Virus record (IMG/VR): IMGVR_UViG_3300024999_000204
Span: 1-41,213 of that record
From: a virus
Length of the DNA: 41,213 nt
Strand: one strand, 5' to 3'
Part shown: piece after piece, positions 6,378-14,951 of the stretch
Layout: every line of letters begins with the position of its first letter
Position numbering within the stretch: position 1 is the first letter of the stretch
Translations under genes and position numbers: made by a program
The notes under the pieces: generated by a model
The model's input: the letters and a program-made list of their open reading frames with translations, nothing else
What the model was told of the DNA's origin: nothing
Databases searched by the model: none

Positions 6378-8234
6378 TTAAAACGGTAATTCTAAAGGTT
6401 TAACCTCGTCAAAATCGCTTTGTAGCAGTACTTTCACGTAATTACTCTTAACTCCATAAGCTTTTGTGTTATGGGTATTTCTTCCTTGTGTGTTTTTTTC
6501 AATCCATCCTCTTTTGGACCATTTACTTACTACAGATGCAAATTCAAATCCATTTTTATGTAAATGATCTACTAAAACATTTTTATTTACTAGGCAACAC
6601 ATTTCGTCAACTTTTCCCCAAATTTCACCTTGATTGTCATCTGTAAACCTATTTTTGTTCTGTGCAATCCAGTTAATAGTCCAGTCATAGGCCCTGTTGG
6701 TTACATCAACATCTTCAACATCCACCATAAATTCCTTAATATCATCAATTTTCAACGGTTCTTCACCTTTAAAAATACAACTTATTGCAATTTCATCAGC
6801 TAATAACATTACAGCCATCGCCATTGCTTGCTTTTCGGTTGTGTTGCATTTTGCTAATATATCTGCATGTATTTCTCTGTACCGCTTTTTATAATCGTTT
6901 TCCCTGATTACCTCAATAAATTCCTTGCCGGCAAAACCAAAATTTTCCCTGACAAAATTAGAAACTGCATTTCCGTCTTCAACTAATTTTTCTTTTGTTT
7001 CAATTTCGATGATTCTATTTTTAACACCACCGCCGGAATTAGCTTTTGCAATTGGTTCCTCGCCACTGAATAAAAAACTGTTCTTCCAAGTTTTAAGGAT
7101 TTCAATTCCACCGCCAGCCTTCGCCCTGCCTCTATCAATACCCTCTGTAACATACATAATAAGATTGTCAAGGTTGTCCCATTTACTTTTAAGTATCTGT
7201 AATTCATCCCCTGCAAAAGGTATCGAATAAAGAAAACTTGCAGTCCTGGCCATAGAGTTTTGTGTCATATTTAAGGACCTTACTAGCTGTCCCATTTCTG
7301 GATCACCCCATATTGACATAGCCACCATTAAAGCAACGGTTTTCCCTGCTCCTGTGCCTCCCCATAGGTGTAACACAAACGGTAATATCCCAACTCTTTC
7401 TATCAGTGCACTTGCAAAGCTGCCAGCCATTATTAACCTAAAAACTTTGTTTTGTCTTAGCTCACCGCAAAGCTTTTTCCACTCTGTGTAATCTCCTACA
7501 GATTTCACACAATCATATAAATTTGCAAAATCCGAATCACCATCATACTTGATATCCGACACATAAGGTATAAACTCGTTTTCTACCCACCCAAGCCTAC
7601 TAATGCTCCTGTGTTGCGGTATTTCATTGACATTCAGACTTATTACATCTGATAAGAAAGAGATTAAATTTGGAGCGTCTAGGCTGTTTACCGCTATGCC
7701 TCTATCAGCTAAATTTACTATATTGTGAGTATTAGAAATTGTTGTTTTATTAACTGTTACATTCATCCACTTGTTAAAGCGAAAAAATGATATAACTACT
7801 TTTTCTGTCTTTTGCTCAATATTCCAAAGTAAACTTGTTGGCAAGATGGGATGCTGGCAAGCCGTTTCTGTCGAAGGTATCATCCCATTAGTCAACGTTG
7901 TTTTGGTTACTCCTTTATCATCGCAAGTCCATTTGCCACATTTTAAATCTTTGATTGGTGGATCAGTAAACTTTACAACATTGCTTCCATGACCTTTTAT
8001 TTTTTGCACATAATTAGTTTGATGGGCTTTTAGCTTAGTATTAAAACTTCTAGCAACATTTAATTTTCTTGCTTTTTCAGTCAGTTTTACAATTAAGTCG
8101 GTTCGCTGTATGTGGTCCTCAAACATAAATATATATTCAAATACACTGTTATCTAAAATGCTTTCGTCCGTTAATTCGTCAATGTTGTATGGTGTAAATC
8201 CTTCTTCAATCAGTCGATCCGCTAGACTTAACAA
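6378..8234 (-). CDS. DUF927-type replicative helicase/primase-associated ATPase
   Basis: 618 residues. Walker A GGTGAGKT lies at 292-299 in the context FVLHLWGGTGAGKTVALM, followed by an acidic Walker B-like segment (IPFAGDELQ) and an arginine-rich sensor region, as in DUF927 phage helicases that pair with CHC2 primases. The start is TTG with AGGTGG 9 bases upstream, overlapping the primase gene. The extreme C-terminus is LELPF, like the tip of SSB proteins. The C-terminal ~90 residues look like a winged helix (VSKWSKRGWIEKN) that could bind the iterons immediately downstream. ATP-driven fork unwinding is the likely role. Confidence 0.85.
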   Translation of the reverse strand: MLSLADRLIEEGFTPYNIDELTDESILDNSVFEYIFMFEDHIQRTDLIVKLTEKARKLNVARSFNTKLKAHQTNYVQKIKGHGSNVVKFTDPPIKDLKCGKWTCDDKGVTKTTLTNGMIPSTETACQHPILPTSLLWNIEQKTEKVVISFFRFNKWMNVTVNKTTISNTHNIVNLADRGIAVNSLDAPNLISFLSDVISLNVNEIPQHRSISRLGWVENEFIPYVSDIKYDGDSDFANLYDCVKSVGDYTEWKKLCGELRQNKVFRLIMAGSFASALIERVGILPFVLHLWGGTGAGKTVALMVAMSIWGDPEMGQLVRSLNMTQNSMARTASFLYSIPFAGDELQILKSKWDNLDNLIMYVTEGIDRGRAKAGGGIEILKTWKNSFLFSGEEPIAKANSGGGVKNRIIEIETKEKLVEDGNAVSNFVRENFGFAGKEFIEVIRENDYKKRYREIHADILAKCNTTEKQAMAMAVMLLADEIAISCIFKGEEPLKIDDIKEFMVDVEDVDVTNRAYDWTINWIAQNKNRFTDDNQGEIWGKVDEMCCLVNKNVLVDHLHKNGFEFASVVSKWSKRGWIEKNTQGRNTHNTKAYGVKSNYVKVLLQSDFDEVKPLELPF

Positions 8235-8775
8235 CCTTATTCACCACCTTTTGTTTCCAAAATATAATCTTTTCTTCATCAGTTGCATTCGTTAAAAAAT
8301 CAATATAATATTCAATTTTGTCTATATTCTGCAATGCCTCTATATATTGTTTGTCTTCAAGATTACATTTTGATTTCCACATCTTAAGTAATTTATAATA
8401 ATCGCATAATTCGTTATAAGTGCTGGTATACCAGCGTTTAAACTGTTCTTCTAATTGCTTCTTTTTCTCAAAATTATTCGTATAGTTAGATTTATCCAAA
8501 TCTAATCCGCATCCGAAATTATTATTAATAACTTTCATCGCCTCAATCGGAGTTACATTTAATAATTTGGATACAAGGGTAAAAACATCGCCACTAATAT
8601 CACAAGAAAAGCATTTAAATATTTGCTTGCTCTCACTTATACTAAAAGATGGTGACTTTTCTCTGTGGAATGGGCACAAGCCCAAACCACGAGAATTCAC
8701 CTTTACCCCATAATGCCTTGCAACATCTAAGATGTTTACTTGCTGCTTAATGTCCCTAAAATGGTAATACATCAT
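8206..8775 (-). CDS. CHC2 zinc-finger DNA primase, N-terminal type
   Basis: About 190 residues. The N-terminus has the primase zinc finger LCPFHREKSPSFSI ... FKCFSCDISGDVF (C-x2-H and C-x2-C), which recognises template DNA for primer synthesis. No TOPRIM catalytic domain follows; the rest is a charged helical region. It may therefore need the DUF927 protein, whose gene it overlaps, to form a working primase-helicase. The start is set at the MMYYHF methionines; upstream codons run into the SSB gene in another frame. Confidence 0.8.
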   Translation of the reverse strand: MMYYHFRDIKQQVNILDVARHYGVKVNSRGLGLCPFHREKSPSFSISESKQIFKCFSCDISGDVFTLVSKLLNVTPIEAMKVINNNFGCGLDLDKSNYTNNFEKKKQLEEQFKRWYTSTYNELCDYYKLLKMWKSKCNLEDKQYIEALQNIDKIEYYIDFLTNATDEEKIIFWKQKVVNKVVKSSGSTD

Positions 8776-9322
8776 TGCTATCCACTGTAAAAAAGCTATC
8801 AGTTGCCGTTGCAAAAAGACTATCAGTTGCACTATGTTTCAATCGTTTAATTTCAGGAATCCCTACACCTTCACGAATCTTTTCAACGCTTCTTACTTGT
8901 ACGCATTTAGTAGACAACTTAACTTCACCATTGCTATTCTCATATTCTTCCTGTCCAAATACGCCACCAAATAGCTTACCAACAAGCTTTTGTTCGTCAA
9001 AGTCAAATTTAAAACCACTATTACTATTTTCGATTGCTGTAATAAACCCTTTAAAATATCTAAGATCATCTGTTTTGACTGTTTGATAATACATACCTTG
9101 CCATTTTGCTTCACTATTTGCTTCAAAAGCCTTTACAAACTTTCTTTTATAAAACTCTTTGTGTTCACCTTCTTCAATATCAAAACTAATTCTTAGTAGC
9201 TCACCATAAGGCTTTTCTTCACAAACAACTTTCGTTATTTTGCAGACATAACCGCCTGGTTCTAATGTTTCAAATTCCCCAGTAAATGCCTCTGATTTTT
9301 CATAACCTTCATAATTTTTCAT
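8756..9322 (-). CDS. DUF669-like single-stranded DNA-binding protein
   Basis: 188 residues, start ATG with AAAGGAG upstream that overlaps the stop of the preceding ATPase gene. The beta-rich core (TLEPGGYVCKITKVV ... LLRISFDIEEGEHKEFY) is typical of the phage DUF669 family found with recombination ATPases. The protein ends SNDVLPF, an acidic-hydrophobic tip like the C-terminus of bacterial SSB that recruits repair and replication proteins. Likely role: coating single strands at the fork and in recombination. Confidence 0.8.
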   Translation of the reverse strand: MKNYEGYEKSEAFTGEFETLEPGGYVCKITKVVCEEKPYGELLRISFDIEEGEHKEFYKRKFVKAFEANSEAKWQGMYYQTVKTDDLRYFKGFITAIENSNSGFKFDFDEQKLVGKLFGGVFGQEEYENSNGEVKLSTKCVQVRSVEKIREGVGIPEIKRLKHSATDSLFATATDSFFTVDSNDVLPF

Positions 9323-9333
9323 GATTTTCTCCT

Positions 9334-9918
9334 TTACAGTTCCCAATATTCTCTTATTTTTTTGTCAACTATTTTCAAATCGTTATCAATTTCTTTATCC
9401 AGCATTTCCATTGGACTTTTTACGGTGTCATTGCCATCAGTCTGCGTTACAAAGCTGTATTTGCCATTTTCAGCCTTAGTTCTCAGCACGATGGAAAATA
9501 ATCCTTCCACCGTTAATTGATCGTCCAGCATCCTTCCTACAGTCTTCGCCTTTACTCCTGTTTCTGTTCTTTGTGCATGATGCAAGAAATAAACAATTAC
9601 GTCTGGTGGCGTACTTTTGATAACAAAATCTATAAGCCCCTTAAAATGCAATGCCATATCTGTAAACTTACCGTAACCAGTTTCTTTCGCTTTATCGAAT
9701 AGCTCAAACGCCATCAAATACTGGCTATCATCTATTACATATTTCTTGAGCTTTGGAGCGGACAAGCCGCTCACAATTGTTGCATATGTTGCATTGTCTG
9801 CTTTAGGTATTTTCTTTCTAAATGGCAACGGCTTACTTGCCACATTAAAGATTCCAATTTCATCAACTTCAAAATTTCTCATTGATGTACTTTTGCCTGA
9901 TCCAGATTCGCCAATCAC
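9334..9918 (-). CDS. P-loop ATPase, Sak4/RecA-like recombination type (start disturbed)
   Basis: 194 residues beginning in the middle of the expected first beta-strand: MIGESGSGKST (Walker A) with Walker B KKYVIDDSQYLM and a conserved VIVYFLHHAQ segment. Such AAA/RecA-like ATPases lie next to DUF669 ssDNA-binding proteins and act in phage annealing or strand exchange. No good ribosome site precedes the GTG start. Upstream AAGGGGGA-ATG (9941-9943) would give a normal N-terminus (MTIGIPVLVIGESG...) if one T in ACTTATCGG were absent, so the gene is probably 9334-9943 with a one-base frameshift or error. Confidence 0.75.
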   Translation of the reverse strand: MIGESGSGKSTSMRNFEVDEIGIFNVASKPLPFRKKIPKADNATYATIVSGLSAPKLKKYVIDDSQYLMAFELFDKAKETGYGKFTDMALHFKGLIDFVIKSTPPDVIVYFLHHAQRTETGVKAKTVGRMLDDQLTVEGLFSIVLRTKAENGKYSFVTQTDGNDTVKSPMEMLDKEIDNDLKIVDKKIREYWEL

Positions 9919-9949
9919 TAGAACTGGGATGCCGATAAGTCATTCCCCC

Positions 9950-11314
9950 TTATAATATTTCGCCAGTTTCGTGGTCGATTGTATTTCCATCCTTTATAAC
10001 TTTAATTTTCAGATCTCCGTCAGTAACTTTTGTGATAATGTACTGAAAATCATCGCCGCTGCATTCGTCAATAAATTCTTTTTGTCCTTTTGATGAGAGT
10101 TTTTCAAATCCATCAATTAGGATTATTTTGAGTGGTCCAGCAGTAGCACGTACAATAGCCATAACAAACTTAATTCTTTCACCGCCTGAAAGACTAATAA
10201 TAGGTCTATCGTTTATAAGCACATTACCTTGTCCATCAACTGTAATTCCTTCTATTGGCATTTCGGCCTTAGCCAGCAACATTTGTGGCTTAGTTCTCAT
10301 ATATTCAATCTTTTTAGTAAGTCCTTCAGATTCAGATTCTTTATTGAGCAATTCGGCTTCCTTTGCTTTCAGGTCATCAGCTGTTCGGATATATGATTTC
10401 ATTTCTTCTGCTTCTTTGTGAGCTACTTCGAGTGGTGCGATATCTATAATTTTTATCTTTTCAATATATTCTTTAGCTGCTGTTGTTTTAAATTTAATTT
10501 CATCAATTTGAATCTGTTGTTTATCTTGCAGTTCCTTTATTTGTTTCTGCAAATTCCCAATTTCTATTGCTGTAATTTCCTTAACTTTGTTTATGTCTGA
10601 TTCAGATTTATCCAATACCACTTTTGCCCTATTAATGTTGTCATTTATGATATTAGCTTTACTGATAGCCTCATATTTTTCCTGAAGAGATACTTCTCGC
10701 CATTCATCCACGTTATATTCTTCAGGTAATTTCTCTTTCAAGGATTTAACTTCTGAAGTTAAATCCTTAACTTTACGATTGAGGTCCGTACGCTTTGCAA
10801 AATAAGCTTGTTCAACATCCTTACATACTTGTAATCCATGCTTAGTGCAATCAACAAACGCTGGCACTTCTAAGAGCCATTCTTTCAAATCATCTTCAGT
10901 CACCTTAATAGGTATGAGTGACAATATAAGGGCGGTAAGCTCTTTATCATTCATATGCACTAACGAGATAGGATTAAGCTGCCTCTCACTTACGAGTGAC
11001 TTGATAAATGTTTCAGGACTTTTAGGTGACATGCCATCCTTTTCAATAGATGTTGTAGTTACTTTATTTTCTTTATTGATATATTTTTTCATCGTGGTTC
11101 CGTCATCAAGGTCCAGATATATTTCCGCTCTTTCGCCTTCAGAATTCACAAATACTGACCTTTCAGTATTTGGATAGAAAAATCTCTGAATTGATTCCAA
11201 TATAGATGTTTTACCCTTCCCCTCTTCACCTTCAATAATTGTTATTTGTCCAGGATTAAGGTCTAATTCTTTTGTTCCAAGACAATATTTTGTTTTTAAT
11301 AATGATATTTTCAT
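9950..11314 (-). CDS. Rad50/SbcC-like ABC ATPase with coiled coil
   Basis: 454 residues. Walker A is GEEGKGKTS at 29-37; a long coiled coil (about 165-340) follows; the C-terminal ABC half has signature LSGGERIKFVMAIVRA and Walker B IILIDGFEKL. In the last, the usual glutamate after Asp is Gly, though Glu lies two residues on. Short SMC-like ATPases of this kind occur in phage recombination modules, sometimes with a nuclease partner (the PD-(D/E)XK gene at 5020 is the only candidate seen). It overlaps the gene upstream by four bases. Confidence 0.8.
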   Translation of the reverse strand: MKISLLKTKYCLGTKELDLNPGQITIIEGEEGKGKTSILESIQRFFYPNTERSVFVNSEGERAEIYLDLDDGTTMKKYINKENKVTTTSIEKDGMSPKSPETFIKSLVSERQLNPISLVHMNDKELTALILSLIPIKVTEDDLKEWLLEVPAFVDCTKHGLQVCKDVEQAYFAKRTDLNRKVKDLTSEVKSLKEKLPEEYNVDEWREVSLQEKYEAISKANIINDNINRAKVVLDKSESDINKVKEITAIEIGNLQKQIKELQDKQQIQIDEIKFKTTAAKEYIEKIKIIDIAPLEVAHKEAEEMKSYIRTADDLKAKEAELLNKESESEGLTKKIEYMRTKPQMLLAKAEMPIEGITVDGQGNVLINDRPIISLSGGERIKFVMAIVRATAGPLKIILIDGFEKLSSKGQKEFIDECSGDDFQYIITKVTDGDLKIKVIKDGNTIDHETGEIL

Positions 11315-11571
11315 TTATTCCCTCCATTTTCTTCATACGCCGATATACTCCAATCAATACTATCTGCATCATATAAGCATTTTTCTATTATCCTAACTCC
11401 CGCTATTTCTTCAGCCTCTTCTTTACTTTCTGCCTGTATTTTTAATTCAATTAGTGCTTGACATTCAACTGTATATTCACTCATTTTCGATTCCTCCCAA
11501 TTCTCATAATCTAATTCATCAAATCTGTTATCCCATGCGTCCTGATAACGATCTACTAAATAATCGCTCAT
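11311..11571 (-). CDS. hypothetical acidic protein
   Basis: 86 residues, strongly acidic, with two parts: an aromatic-rich N-terminus (DYENWEESK) and a segment ECQALIELKIQAESKEEAEE followed by SIDWSISAYEENGG, a beta-helix-beta pattern. It overlaps its neighbours on both sides by ATGA. An alternative start is the internal ATG at MSEYTVECQ. Acidic, DNA-mimic-like composition is noted but not diagnostic. Confidence 0.6.
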   Translation of the reverse strand: MSDYLVDRYQDAWDNRFDELDYENWEESKMSEYTVECQALIELKIQAESKEEAEEIAGVRIIEKCLYDADSIDWSISAYEENGGNK

Positions 11572-11936
11572 CTTCTCATCTCTATAACTTCATTGCCCTC
11601 ACTATCAAACAAGCTCATTTGCTCTATTTTATTGATTGCAAGCTCTCCATCTTCATTTTCTTCAAGAAAAAAGTCCTCAAAGTTTCGTCCTTCAACTTTA
11701 TATTTTTTAGCTTTTATTATTCGAGTCAAATCCCACGAAGCGTCAATTTGTTGCCTTTTAATTTCCTTGCCAAAATCATCAGCCTCAAATATATACTTCT
11801 TGTCCAATGCGACTTTAATTGATATTTCGCCCTCGTCTCCAGCTTCAAGTATTTTTACAATGCTGTTTAAAATTGTGTCAAACTGTTCTCTCATAGTGCT
11901 AAATAATTCCGATTGAATACTTAATTTTTCAGACAT
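11568..11936 (-). CDS. hypothetical phage early protein
   Basis: 122 residues. The start is the ATG 7 bases after GGGGAGG (an in-frame ATG at 11951 lies before this site and is rejected). The sequence mixes helices and short strands (KKYIFEADDFGKEIKRQQI, MSLFDSEGNEVIEM). No family recognised. First gene after an AT-rich gap (11937-12009) in which I see no clear promoter. Confidence 0.65.
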   Translation of the reverse strand: MSEKLSIQSELFSTMREQFDTILNSIVKILEAGDEGEISIKVALDKKYIFEADDFGKEIKRQQIDASWDLTRIIKAKKYKVEGRNFEDFFLEENEDGELAINKIEQMSLFDSEGNEVIEMRR

Positions 11937-12009
11937 AGTTGACCTCCCCATTTGACTTAATTTAAATTTCAGTTTATTATTTAATTAAGATATTTTTCCT
12001 TAGTCGCTT

Positions 12010-12198
12010 TCACAGAGCGGCTGTTCTTCTATTCCATTTTTCAATTGTCTCTTCTTTACTCCATCCAGTTCCACCAGTTGCCCCGCATCTGATACACTCT
12101 ATTGTATGGCTGTTGGGGAGTATTTTTCTTCCTGTCATAACAATAGGAAATTCTTTAAGCGGACTAAAACAAAAGGGACAATCTTTTAATTCACTCAA
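12010..12198 (-). CDS. Lar-like restriction alleviation protein
   Basis: 62-residue zinc-ribbon protein: LKDCPFCFSPLKEF, then HTIECIRCGATGG and KEETIEKWNRR. The pattern CPFC ... C-x2-CGA ... WN-R is that of the Lar family, whose Rac prophage member relieves type I restriction by stimulating host methylation. It lies directly downstream of a DNA methyltransferase gene on the same transcript, which supports a shared anti-restriction role. Many phage Lar-like proteins are untested, so the activity is inferred. Confidence 0.75.
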   Translation of the reverse strand: MSELKDCPFCFSPLKEFPIVMTGRKILPNSHTIECIRCGATGGTGWSKEETIEKWNRRTAAL

Positions 12199-12217
12199 AT
12201 TCCTCGCCTCCTTTCAT

Positions 12218-13540
12218 TTACAGCCTCCTAGCTATTTCATAAACTGGCGGTATACTAACCGAATTCCCAGCTTGTTTATATAACTGCAAATCTGAATTTA
12301 CTGCTCTTGCACGTTCGAAATATTCGTCTGGATATCCTTGTAGTCTGAAACATTCTTTTGGTGTTAACCTGCGGATTCTGCCCTCAACCTCATATGTATC
12401 CCAATTTTGTTTTGAACCATATGGAGAGTTTCTTCCTCCTGTTCTTACTGTTTTCGAAATATCCCCATGCACCAAATGATTATTGTGCTCATAACTATTC
12501 TTGGTCAGTGTTGGTGCTATTTCTTTAAGTCCACCTTCGTTATTTCCTCTAGGAGTTTGATAAATCATTACTCCGAATGTTCCGCAATGAGTAGTACTTG
12601 TATTTCCATTAGCTGTCAAAGTTCCGCAAATTCCGTCTTCCTTTTTCTTATGATTATATAAATCATAAATCCTTACCCCTGTTCTTTCTTGATTCGCCAG
12701 AAGTCCTTTATGATAATTAGCATCTAAGCATTTGGCGTTTCCATTTTTATCTGATTTATAAGGTTCGACCAACAAATCCATATCCGAATGATTTCCACCA
12801 CTATGACCTCCAGCCGTTAAGCATGATGCGTAATCTTTATTTTTCTGATTGCCATCTTTACCAATTATGTATAATCCTGTTTTTGCTCCTTGCCCTCCTG
12901 CTTCAGCTTTTAGAGTTCTTGCGATTCCGTCTGAACTATATACTCTTTCTGCATCTCTTCTGGGTATGATCTGCTTAAGAGTTTCTGAGTTGCCTCCGCT
13001 GATAGGAAATACTTTTCGTCCACCTGATCCTCTAAGATGTCCGACAATGAACACCCTTTCTCGGTTTTGGGGCAATCCGAAATTTTTAGTGTTGAGAAGT
13101 TGCCATTCTGTGTCATACCCGATTTCATCCAACTCAATGATGGCTTTGAGAAAGTCGTATCCGTTATTAACACTAAAAAAGTTTTTAACGTTCTCAGCAA
13201 TAAGGTACTTGGGTCTATCTTCTTCTTTCGTGTCTCTAATAAGTTTTGTAACTGCGAAAAACAAACTCGAACGGTGTCCTGCGAATCCGAGTTGCTTTCC
13301 TGCAACCGAGATATCTTGACAAGGGAATCCGAAACACCAACAATCGGCTCTTGGAAGTTCGCTTGCTCGCACTGCTCTAATGTCACTTGCATACCATTCA
13401 CTCTCCTTTACATCATGCATAGCTCTATAACTTTTATCTGCGTATTTATCTATTTCACAATGACCTACGCATTCATGTCCCGCCATTTCCATTGCAATTC
13501 TGAACCCACCTATTCCGGAAAATAAGTCTAAGAACTTCAT
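12218..13540 (-). CDS. C5-cytosine DNA methyltransferase with a repetitive recognition domain
   Basis: 440 residues with the C5 methyltransferase motifs in order: I (DLFSGIGGF, 5-13), IV (GFPCQDIS, catalytic Cys74), VI (ENV, 116-118), VIII (QNRERVFIVG, 158-167), IX (LTPKECFRLQGYP) and X (QAGNSVSIPPVYEIARRL). It transfers methyl groups from SAM to cytosine C5. The target-recognition region (about 170-385) contains six variants of a T-L-T/K-A motif (ARTLKAEAG, ASCLTAGGH, AKCLDANYH, CGTLTANGN, APTLTKNSY, SKTVRTGGR). No restriction endonuclease partner is seen, so it is an orphan enzyme, probably protecting phage DNA. Confidence 0.9.
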   Translation of the reverse strand: MKFLDLFSGIGGFRIAMEMAGHECVGHCEIDKYADKSYRAMHDVKESEWYASDIRAVRASELPRADCWCFGFPCQDISVAGKQLGFAGHRSSLFFAVTKLIRDTKEEDRPKYLIAENVKNFFSVNNGYDFLKAIIELDEIGYDTEWQLLNTKNFGLPQNRERVFIVGHLRGSGGRKVFPISGGNSETLKQIIPRRDAERVYSSDGIARTLKAEAGGQGAKTGLYIIGKDGNQKNKDYASCLTAGGHSGGNHSDMDLLVEPYKSDKNGNAKCLDANYHKGLLANQERTGVRIYDLYNHKKKEDGICGTLTANGNTSTTHCGTFGVMIYQTPRGNNEGGLKEIAPTLTKNSYEHNNHLVHGDISKTVRTGGRNSPYGSKQNWDTYEVEGRIRRLTPKECFRLQGYPDEYFERARAVNSDLQLYKQAGNSVSIPPVYEIARRL

Positions 13541-13819
13541 TTACCTAATCACCTTCCACTCACTCAACGGTGCAATATAACCCATATACCGTCTAACAGT
13601 CGCATAGTATACTACCTTTTCCGTCTTGCCCGCACCTTCGGAATTTACAACTACAATGTGGTAAACTAATCCGGCTTTATAAGCAAACCCAGTGGTATTC
13701 GGATCTATCCTTACTACTGCGCCATTCCCATATTTGATAGCTTGCTTTAGTTCGTCAATCTTGCTCTTACTGCATAATGTATCCCTGATAAATCCGGGGA
13801 GTGATAAAACTTTTAACAT
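13541..13819 (-). CDS. hypothetical phage protein
   Basis: 92 residues with several beta-strand segments (GAVVRIDPNTTGFAY, LVYHIVVVNSEG, KVVYYATVRRYMG), immediately upstream of the methyltransferase with no gap. The ATG follows GGAGG. A small beta-barrel fold is possible; no function assigned. Confidence 0.65.
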   Translation of the reverse strand: MLKVLSLPGFIRDTLCSKSKIDELKQAIKYGNGAVVRIDPNTTGFAYKAGLVYHIVVVNSEGAGKTEKVVYYATVRRYMGYIAPLSEWKVIR

Positions 13820-13842
13820 GGTATATCCTCCTTTGCCTATTA

Positions 13843-14175
13843 TTAATTTGCGGAGTCTGACACAGAACGGATGGATTCTTTCTTGATTAGTTGCTTAACG
13901 TCAAAAATCTTTGCCATAAAATATCCAGTAGTACTATCCATGAGCATTCCACCATCTTCATTTCTTACGTCTATGCCAGCTTTTCGAGCTATAAATGTAT
14001 GTATTGCACTGCTACAATTCCATATCATTTCCAATGACTTCAGACGTTCTTTATTTGTAAGATTAGGATCATCGAGCACTTTGTCAAATTGCATACGATA
14101 TTCATCCGTTTGTGAAAAGAGTTCTCTTTTTATTTCTTCTGCGTCAAGTTTGTATCTGTCAGTTATCTTAATCAC
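13843..14175 (-). CDS. hypothetical phage protein
   Basis: 110-residue helical protein (YKLDAEEIKRELFSQTDEYR ...). AGGAGAATGCACAG precedes the ATG. No recognised motif; position in the early operon suggests an early regulatory or host-interaction protein. Confidence 0.65.
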   Translation of the reverse strand: MIKITDRYKLDAEEIKRELFSQTDEYRMQFDKVLDDPNLTNKERLKSLEMIWNCSSAIHTFIARKAGIDVRNEDGGMLMDSTTGYFMAKIFDVKQLIKKESIRSVSDSAN

Positions 14176-14195
14176 CTGTGCATTCTCCTTTCGTT

Positions 14196-14369
14196 TTACA
14201 TAGCAATATCAATATGTTTCTCGTCCAATTTCGGTGCTATTACTATCACTACTGGCTCTTCTTTGAACTTGTACCTCTTGAAAATCCATTTAGAAGCTAA
14301 CCAAGCTACTGATCCAGCCACCCAACCAACACCAATTAAATAAAACGTAACTATTAAAAATTCTCCCAT
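14196..14369 (-). CDS. 57-residue membrane protein
   Basis: Small gene beginning MGEFLIVTFYLIGVGWVAGS with a single transmembrane helix (residues 4-26) followed by a basic stretch KWIFKRYKFKEE, so the C-terminal half is probably cytoplasmic. GGAGG lies 7 bases before the ATG. Tiny early membrane proteins of phages often alter the cell envelope or exclude other phages; no function can be assigned here. Confidence 0.7.
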   Translation of the reverse strand: MGEFLIVTFYLIGVGWVAGSVAWLASKWIFKRYKFKEEPVVIVIAPKLDEKHIDIAM

Positions 14370-14381
14370 CCCATTTCCTCC

Positions 14382-14525
14382 CTAAATTACTTCCTTTAAC
14401 TGCTCTTGCTGAAGTTTTATTTCTTGCTTTTTAGCTTCCATTTCTTCTTGTGTGCCTGTTGGTGCTATTTCTACAAATTCGGAATAAAGTCTGCATAGCT
14501 TGTCCTGCAATTTAGCCTTATTCAA
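14382..14525 (-). CDS. 47-residue helical protein
   Basis: TTG start overlapping the stop of the upstream gene (TTGA), with GGGGG 8 bases upstream. The product is one long charged helix (GTQEEMEAKKQEIKLQQEQL), likely a coiled coil. Coupling on the upstream side and strict fit in the operon support it as real. Confidence 0.55.
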   Translation of the reverse strand: MNKAKLQDKLCRLYSEFVEIAPTGTQEEMEAKKQEIKLQQEQLKEVI

Positions 14526-14689
14526 ATCGATAACCCCCTCTTTGGTACATCTCTGACATATCCTAATAGCTTATGTACAATCTGCATAAACTCGTTTGTG
14601 TCTTTGCTTACTAGCCAGTTGTCTACATTTAAGTGATAATATTGCAGTAAGTTTTTCTGCTCTCTGGTGGGCTTCTTAGGATTTTTCAT
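14522..14689 (-). CDS. DUF6906-like small protein
   Basis: 54 residues, MKNPKKPTREQKNLLQYYHL ... WLVSKDTNEFMQIVH. The pattern KxPTRxQK ... NWLV-KD ... IVH resembles the small DUF6906 proteins common in Bacillota phages (function unknown). GGAGG lies 4 bases before the ATG. It overlaps genes on both sides. Confidence 0.65.
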   Translation of the reverse strand: MKNPKKPTREQKNLLQYYHLNVDNWLVSKDTNEFMQIVHKLLGYVRDVPKRGLSI

Positions 14690-14889
14690 AGTGCCTCCTG
14701 TTTTTCCGTCATTACCTTTCTGCACTTCAAGATGAAAATATAATCTGCTAACTTTTCAATTCTCTGCATTACCATCTCGGATTCATAACGTCCTGTTACA
14801 TCGTTTTCTAGTCGATGTATGAGCATTTGGTACTCGTTTTGAGTTGCTTCTAATCTGCGGTTGATTTCGGAGAGTTCATCGTATTTCAT
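14686..14889 (-). CDS. hypothetical helical protein
   Basis: 67 residues (MKYDELSEINRRLEATQNEY...), two long helices, probably coiled coil. AAAGGAGG lies 8 bases before the ATG. It overlaps the DUF6906-like gene by four bases. Divergent from the plus-strand gene at 14952. Confidence 0.65.
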   Translation of the reverse strand: MKYDELSEINRRLEATQNEYQMLIHRLENDVTGRYESEMVMQRIEKLADYIFILKCRKVMTEKQEAL

Positions 14890-14921
14890 CGTGTTTGCCT
14901 CCTTTCTCGCCTCCCATAATG

Positions 14922-14930
14922 TGGTATAAT
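14922..14930 (+). promoter_or_regulatory. extended -10 promoter for 14952-15260
   Basis: TGGTATAAT (14922-14930) is a perfect extended -10 box; no good -35 is present. It drives the single plus-strand gene in the early region and leaves a leader of only about 15 bases containing GGAGG. Confidence 0.6.
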
Positions 14931-14951
14931 GTGTCGATTGGAGGTGATAAT

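Noticed and set aside
12910-13525. Long ORFs antisense or alternate-frame to the methyltransferase
   Set aside because: No ribosome site or domain; the methyltransferase reading has every catalytic motif.
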